The notes beneath the pieces were generated by a model. That model saw only the letters and a list, made by a program, of their open reading frames with translations, ran no database searches and was not told where the DNA came from. Of a stretch of DNA of 64,000 nt, positions 59,963 to 64,000 are shown piece by piece. The DNA is from Bacteroidaceae bacterium (lineage in GTDB: Bacteria; Bacteroidota; Bacteroidia; Bacteroidales; Bacteroidaceae), in contig JAFUYT010000016.1 in assembly GCA_017470425.1 (NCBI GenBank), forward strand, positions 62,001 to 126,000, in the 5' to 3' direction. A program made the translations under genes and the position numbers. Every line of letters starts with the position of its first letter. The first letter of the stretch is position 1.

Positions 59963-61534
59963 TTAGAGAGGAATATTCCCGTGCTTCTTGGCGGGGTTGG
60001 TGAGGCGCTTGTCCTCGAGCTGGTCGAGAGCGCGGATGATGCGAAAACGGGTGTTACGCGGCTCGATGACATCGTCGATGTAGCCGTACTTGGCGGCATT
60101 GTAGGGGTTGGCGAACAGCTTGGTGTATTCGGCCTCCTTCTCGGCGATGAACTCCTTGGCAGCCTCGGGACCCTTCTCTTCCTTGATGGCCTTGGCCTCC
60201 TTGGCGTAGAGCACGGCGGCGGCACCGGCAGCACCCATCACGGCGATTTCAGCGGAGGGCCATGCGTAGTTCATGTCACCGCGCAGCTGCTTGCAGCTCA
60301 TCACGATGTGCGAACCGCCATAGGACTTGCGCAGGGTCACAGTCACCTTGGGAACGGTGCACTCGCCGTAGGCGTAGAGCAACTTGGCACCGTGCAGGAT
60401 GACGGCGTTGTACTCCTGACCCGTGCCGGGCAGGAAGCCGGGGACATCCACGAGGGTGACGATAGGGATATTGAAGGCATCGCAGAAGCGCACGAAGCGG
60501 GCACCCTTGCGCGAGGCGTTGCAGTCGAGCACACCGGCCAGCTGCTTGGGCTGGTTGGCCACGATGCCCACGCTCTCGCCGTTGAAGCGGGCAAAGCCCA
60601 CGATGATGTTCTTGGCGAAGTTGGGCTGCACCTCGAAGAACTCACCATTATCGACGACGCTGGCGATGACCTCGTACATGTCATAAGGCATGTTGGGGTT
60701 GTCGGGGATGATCTCGTTGAGGTAGTCGTCCTTGCGGTCGATGGGGTCTGTGCACTCCACGCGGGGCGTCTTCTCCAAGTTGTTCTGCGGGATATAGCTC
60801 AGTAGCTGCTTAATCATCGCCATCGCCTCTTCCTCGGTCTTGGCGGTGAAATGGGTGACACCGCTCTTGGTCGAGTGGACGCTGGCGCCGCCGAGCTCTT
60901 CCTGGGTGACGACCTCGCCCAGCACGGTCTTCACGACGGCGGGACCGGTGAGGAACATATAGGAAGTGCCTTCCATCATCAGCGTGAAGTCGGTCAGCGC
61001 GGGGCTATAGACAGCGCCACCGGCGCAGGGACCGAAGATACCGCTGATCTGCGGAATCACACCGCTGGCCATGATGTTACGCTGGAAGATCTCAGAGTAA
61101 CCGGCCAAGGCGTTGATACCCTCCTGGATGCGGGCACCGCCGGAGTCATTCAGACCGATGACGGGAGCGCCCACCTTCATGGCAGCGTCCATCACCTTGC
61201 AGATCTTCTGTGCCATCGTCTCGCTGAGGGAGCCGGCGTTGACGGTGAAGTCCTGTGCGAACACATAAACAAGGCGACCTGCAATCGTACCGTAACCGGT
61301 CACGACGCCGTCGCCCATGTACTGCTTCTTCTCCATGCCGAAGTTGTGGCAGCGATGTGTTACGAACATGTCCATTTCCTCGAAGCTGCCCTCGTCGAGC
61401 AGCATATCAATGCGCTCGCGAGCGGTATATTTACCGCGCTCATGCTGCTTCTCAATGGCTTTCTCGCCACCGCCCAGACGGGCTTTGGCACGGAGCTCAA
61501 TCAGCTCCTGGATTCTTTCCGTTTGTTTGCTCAT
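59963..61534 (-). CDS. Methylmalonyl-CoA decarboxylase / acyl-CoA carboxyltransferase alpha subunit
   Basis: This 523-residue carboxyltransferase transfers carboxyl from (S)-methylmalonyl-CoA to the biotin carrier. Motifs are [24 protein letters not shown] ([13 protein letters not shown]), [16 protein letters not shown] and [28 protein letters not shown]. The start at 61534 ([11 protein letters not shown]) is used because an upstream stretch reads through a hairpin and the -7 box. With its gamma, biotin and beta partners it forms a Na+-pumping methylmalonyl-CoA decarboxylase of the succinate-to-propionate pathway. A propionyl-CoA carboxylase role is the alternative. Confidence 0.92.
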   Translation of the reverse strand: MSKQTERIQELIELRAKARLGGGEKAIEKQHERGKYTARERIDMLLDEGSFEEMDMFVTHRCHNFGMEKKQYMGDGVVTGYGTIAGRLVYVFAQDFTVNAGSLSETMAQKICKVMDAAMKVGAPVIGLNDSGGARIQEGINALAGYSEIFQRNIMASGVIPQISGIFGPCAGGAVYSPALTDFTLMMEGTSYMFLTGPAVVKTVLGEVVTQEELGGASVHSTKSGVTHFTAKTEEEAMAMIKQLLSYIPQNNLEKTPRVECTDPIDRKDDYLNEIIPDNPNMPYDMYEVIASVVDNGEFFEVQPNFAKNIIVGFARFNGESVGIVANQPKQLAGVLDCNASRKGARFVRFCDAFNIPIVTLVDVPGFLPGTGQEYNAVILHGAKLLYAYGECTVPKVTVTLRKSYGGSHIVMSCKQLRGDMNYAWPSAEIAVMGAAGAAAVLYAKEAKAIKEEKGPEAAKEFIAEKEAEYTKLFANPYNAAKYGYIDDVIEPRNTRFRIIRALDQLEDKRLTNPAKKHGNIPL

Positions 61535-61581
61535 TGCAAAAGAATTATGATTGGTTGTTATGCTTGATTTTCCTGTCACAG

Positions 61582-61615
61582 GGGGCTCATGCGCCCCTTT
61601 GCGGGTGCAAAGGTA
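61582..61615 (-). promoter_or_regulatory. -7 box and leader hairpin of the decarboxylase operon
   Basis: Minus strand TACCTTTG (61608-61615). Just downstream GGGGC...GCCCC (61582-61597) forms a short hairpin in the 5' leader. No clear -33 TTTG. Confidence 0.55.
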
Positions 61616-61694
61616 CACATTATAATTAAAAAGGAAAAAAGAAACGGAAAAAATTGAGGTCCGACGCCGAGAATTAGGAAAAGCAATGCATTAT

Positions 61695-63116
61695 TTAACG
61701 CTCGCCGGTAGCCTGACGATAGGCGAGACGGGCGGTCTGGCAGCCTACGTAAGCCTCGGTGCGCTGGTCGCAGGCCTGCTGATAGAGGAGCTGGGCCTGC
61801 AGGAGGTCGGACATGGTAGAGGTGCCGACCTCGTAGGTGTCGCGCTGCACACGCAGGTTCTCGGCCGCCTGGTCGATGGAGCGCTGCGCGAGGTCGAGCT
61901 GCTGGACAGCCTCCTGCCAGTCGTCCCACGCCTTCTGCCGATGGATGGCCAGCAGCTCGGCATTGTCGGCCAGCTGCTCGCGCGCCTTCTGCTGCTCGTA
62001 CTTACGGCGGCGGATGGCATGGGCGCCGCCCCACCAGTCGGTGATGGGCACGGAGGCGGTGGCGAAGATCATGCCGAAGGAACGGTCGCGGTCGAGGATA
62101 TTATGGTAGTTATAGCCGGCGCCCACGGCGATGGAGGGCAGGCGCTTACCGACTTCCATCTTGCGCTGGAGCGTGGCCGCCTCGATGCCCTTCTCGAGGA
62201 GCTGGTACTCGGGGAGCACGGCGACGTCGGCCGTCGGCATCTCCAGCGTGAGCGGCCGCACTGCGGCATCTGACGTGCCATCGGCCTCCGTCATGCTCTC
62301 GGGCTGCACGACAGCGGTAGCTTGCAGGCCGCAGTACTGGATGAGGAGGCGGGTGAGGAGGTTCTGGGCGTTGCGGAGCGTCAGCCGCTGGCTGGCAATC
62401 TCATTCTGCCGCAGCTGCACCTGCAGGAGGTCGTTGCGCAGGGCCACGCCCGCCGCCACAGCCGTCTGGGCATTGTCGGCAAGGGTGGCCAGGAGGGTAT
62501 CTACGGCGTCGAGCGTGTGTGCCTTCTCGCGCAGCGAGACGAGCTGCCAATAGTACTGTTCCACCTGCCGCTCCACCTCGTTTTCAGAGAGTTGCAGCTT
62601 CAGCTCGCTGACTTCCTGCCCTACGCGGGCGAGCTTGTTGCCCATCACGATCTGGCCACCCGCGAAGACGGGTTGCACGGCATTGACACCCGCGATGGTG
62701 CCGCCCTTCATCATCGCCATCGTCATCGGGTCACCGATACTGGCGAGGGCCTCCATCGGCAGCACCTGCGCAAGCTGCGGCGCGAGCTGCTGGAGGGCGC
62801 CGCTCATCTCGGGGCTGACGAACTCCTTCGGGTCGATCTCCATCTCGGCCATCTCCTTGTCGGCCTTGAAGGTCATGGCCGTGCCGCTGATGGTCGGGAA
62901 GTAGCTGGTGAACGCCTCGCGCCGCTGCTCCCGTGCCGCCGCGATGTCGAGGCGCGCCGTGCGCATGGCGATGTTATGCACCAGCGCCGAGTCCTTGAGC
63001 TGGCGGAGAGTGAGAGGGGTGGCTTCCTGTGCACTCAGCGCAGCCGGGGAGGACAGCAATAAGCCCAGTGCAATGATGATATAGTTCTTCACGTCAAAGA
63101 TGATTCTTTCGCTCAT
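61695..63116 (-). CDS. TolC-family outer-membrane efflux protein
   Basis: This 473-residue protein has a signal peptide ending ALSAQEA. Two long coiled-coil repeats of the OEP domain follow (PLTLRQLKDSALVHNIAMRTARLDIAAAREQRREAF, then SFGMIFATASVPITDWWGGAHAIRRRKYEQQKAREQL). It forms the outer-membrane channel for the adjacent RND permease, whose gene ends 12 bases upstream. Confidence 0.92.
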   Translation of the reverse strand: MSERIIFDVKNYIIIALGLLLSSPAALSAQEATPLTLRQLKDSALVHNIAMRTARLDIAAAREQRREAFTSYFPTISGTAMTFKADKEMAEMEIDPKEFVSPEMSGALQQLAPQLAQVLPMEALASIGDPMTMAMMKGGTIAGVNAVQPVFAGGQIVMGNKLARVGQEVSELKLQLSENEVERQVEQYYWQLVSLREKAHTLDAVDTLLATLADNAQTAVAAGVALRNDLLQVQLRQNEIASQRLTLRNAQNLLTRLLIQYCGLQATAVVQPESMTEADGTSDAAVRPLTLEMPTADVAVLPEYQLLEKGIEAATLQRKMEVGKRLPSIAVGAGYNYHNILDRDRSFGMIFATASVPITDWWGGAHAIRRRKYEQQKAREQLADNAELLAIHRQKAWDDWQEAVQQLDLAQRSIDQAAENLRVQRDTYEVGTSTMSDLLQAQLLYQQACDQRTEAYVGCQTARLAYRQATGER

Positions 63117-63128
63117 AATGATTGTTCC

Positions 63129-64000
63129 TTAATGTTTCACGCTCAGCTTCCAATACACCACGGGCAGCACCGTGACGACGAGGATCAGGGTACCGATGCC
63201 ACCGGCGAAGATGGTGACGCCCACGGGCATCCAGAACGATGTCCCGGCCAGGATCATCGGGATGACGCCCACGGCCGTCGTGGCCGTCGTCAGGAAGATC
63301 GGCACCATCCGGCGATGTCCGGCATCGTACGCGGCCTCCTGTATAGCGTAGTTGTAGCGCTGGCGGTAGGCGGTGCGCTCCTCGGACGTGGGGTTCGAGG
63401 GGGCAGGATGCTCGGCGTGGAACCGCTTCATCAACCCGTCGGCGTGCTCGAAGATGAGGATCTCATTACGCATGATGATGCCCATGAGCGTGATCAGACC
63501 GAAGATGCTGGTGAGACCCAGCATACGGTTCATCAGCCCCAGACCGATGAGGGCGCCGGGGAGCATCAGCCCGAGGGCTGCCATACAGAGCGTGGTGATG
63601 CCGAAGCGTTTGAAGTTGAAGAGGATAAAAAAGAAGATAATGACCATAGCGATGAGGACGCCATAGTAGATCTGCGGCATATTCTCGTCGTTGTATTCCA
63701 GCTCGCCGCCCAGCTCACTGCGCACGCCTTCGGGTAGCGGCAGCTGCTCCATGACCTTGGCCATGCGGAACTCAATGGGTGCGGCATAGGTGCCCTGCGC
63801 GAACTCGGCTGTAACGGTCAGACAGCGTTCTCCGGCACGGTGCATGATGCGGCTCTCGCTCCAGCGGGGCGCCACACGGGCTACCTGGCGGAGGGGGATG
63901 GTGGAGAGTTGACAGTGGAGAGTTGACAGTGGAGAGGTGACAGTGGAGAGTTGAGAGGTGACAGTTGACAGCTGGGAGGAGGCGAGGGCCTGTGGCGAAA
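63129..64000 (-). CDS. RND-family efflux permease, C-terminal part (runs off the window)
   Basis: The minus-strand frame is open from the window edge to a stop at 63129, giving about 290 residues of an AcrB/CusA-type inner-membrane pump. It includes porter-domain sequence (PLRQVARVAPRWSESRIMHRAGERCLTVTAEF) and membrane segments (VLIAMVIIFFFILFNFKRFG, GLMLPGALIGLGLM, SIFGLITLMGIIMRNEILIFEHADG). An apparent start at 63875 is only an internal GTG, since the frame continues upstream. Residues encoded by 63901-63971 come from 7-bp repeats. It is cotranscribed with the TolC-type gene. Confidence 0.92.
   Translation of the reverse strand, partial: SPQALASSQLSTVTSQLSTVTSPLSTLHCQLSTIPLRQVARVAPRWSESRIMHRAGERCLTVTAEFAQGTYAAPIEFRMAKVMEQLPLPEGVRSELGGELEYNDENMPQIYYGVLIAMVIIFFFILFNFKRFGITTLCMAALGLMLPGALIGLGLMNRMLGLTSIFGLITLMGIIMRNEILIFEHADGLMKRFHAEHPAPSNPTSEERTAYRQRYNYAIQEAAYDAGHRRMVPIFLTTATTAVGVIPMILAGTSFWMPVGVTIFAGGIGTLILVVTVLPVVYWKLSVKH
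63901..63971. repeat. 7-bp tandem repeats in frame inside the RND permease gene
   Basis: About ten units (GTTGACA, GTGGAGA, GGTGACA) lie within coding sequence. On the permease strand they read QLSTVTS, QLSTVTS, PLSTLHC, QLST with no stop, immediately before IPLRQVARV. Same repeat family as the intergenic tracts. Confidence 0.85.

Overview
The window looks like a chromosomal core segment from a Bacteroidales bacterium, most likely Prevotellaceae, with fairly high GC. Several signs support this. Bacteroidetes-type promoters (TTTG, about 19 bases, TAnnTTTG) recur, and Shine-Dalgarno signals are largely absent. There are secreted proteins with C-terminal sorting motifs, a surface protein ending in the IVNGKK-type tail common in Prevotella, and a 51-residue peptide of the MKK-x-Y-x-x-P type. 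The species cannot be named from the sequence alone.

Layout. 1-293 is the start of aroB. 378-13594 (minus strand) is the translation and transcription supercluster tRNA-Tyr, tRNA-Gly, tRNA-Thr, tuf, tRNA-Trp, secE, nusG, rplK, rplA, rplJ, rplL, rpoB, rpoC, closed by a terminator. 13692-15228 (minus) holds xerC-hpf and rpsU. 15784-21901 (plus) holds birA, an LptF/LptG-type permease, ribBA, a class I aminotransferase and a stand-alone IMP cyclohydrolase domain. 22043-27746 (plus) is the cell-shape operon mreB, mreC, mreD, PBP2, rodA. 27789-31184 (plus) encodes three secreted hydrolases. 31206-35732 (minus) is a cluster of a VTC-type polyphosphate polymerase, DUF4956 membrane protein, outer-membrane barrel, small CTD protein and secreted beta-helix protein. 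35900-39804 holds frr and rsgA (plus) and pyrH, pssA and psd (minus). 39943-45073 (plus) holds dnaE, trxA, an acidic small protein and a LuxR-type regulator. 45095-51430 holds a TonB-dependent receptor and a MATE pump (minus) and 4-alpha-glucanotransferase (plus). 51471-57271 (minus) is an AT-richer accessory stretch: an AAA ATPase, a large surface protein with a small partner peptide and a structured leader, and a PIN-type toxin-antitoxin pair. 57485-61534 (minus) is a sodium-pumping methylmalonyl-CoA decarboxylase operon. 61695-64000 (minus) is a TolC/RND efflux pair running off the end.

The most unusual signal is not a gene but layers of short repeats scattered among and inside core genes. 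(1) Degenerate 7-bp tandem repeats (TGTCAAC/TATCAAC and the reverse complement) start at or near stop codons, and one tract lies in frame inside the RND pump gene. (2) Small palindromes with an invariant GTCA loop lie in the same reading frame in rsgA and malQ. (3) CT/GA-rich palindromes occur as inverted pairs around AT-rich cores, in MITE-like form, between rpoC and rpoB and between the IMP cyclohydrolase gene and mreB; related half-elements are translated inside a GH20 hexosaminidase and a double-biotin carrier protein. They resemble palindromic elements that create in-frame linkers, and this is the best candidate for something undescribed here. The VTC/DUF4956/beta-helix cluster and the leader before the 982-residue surface protein are the next most interesting features.
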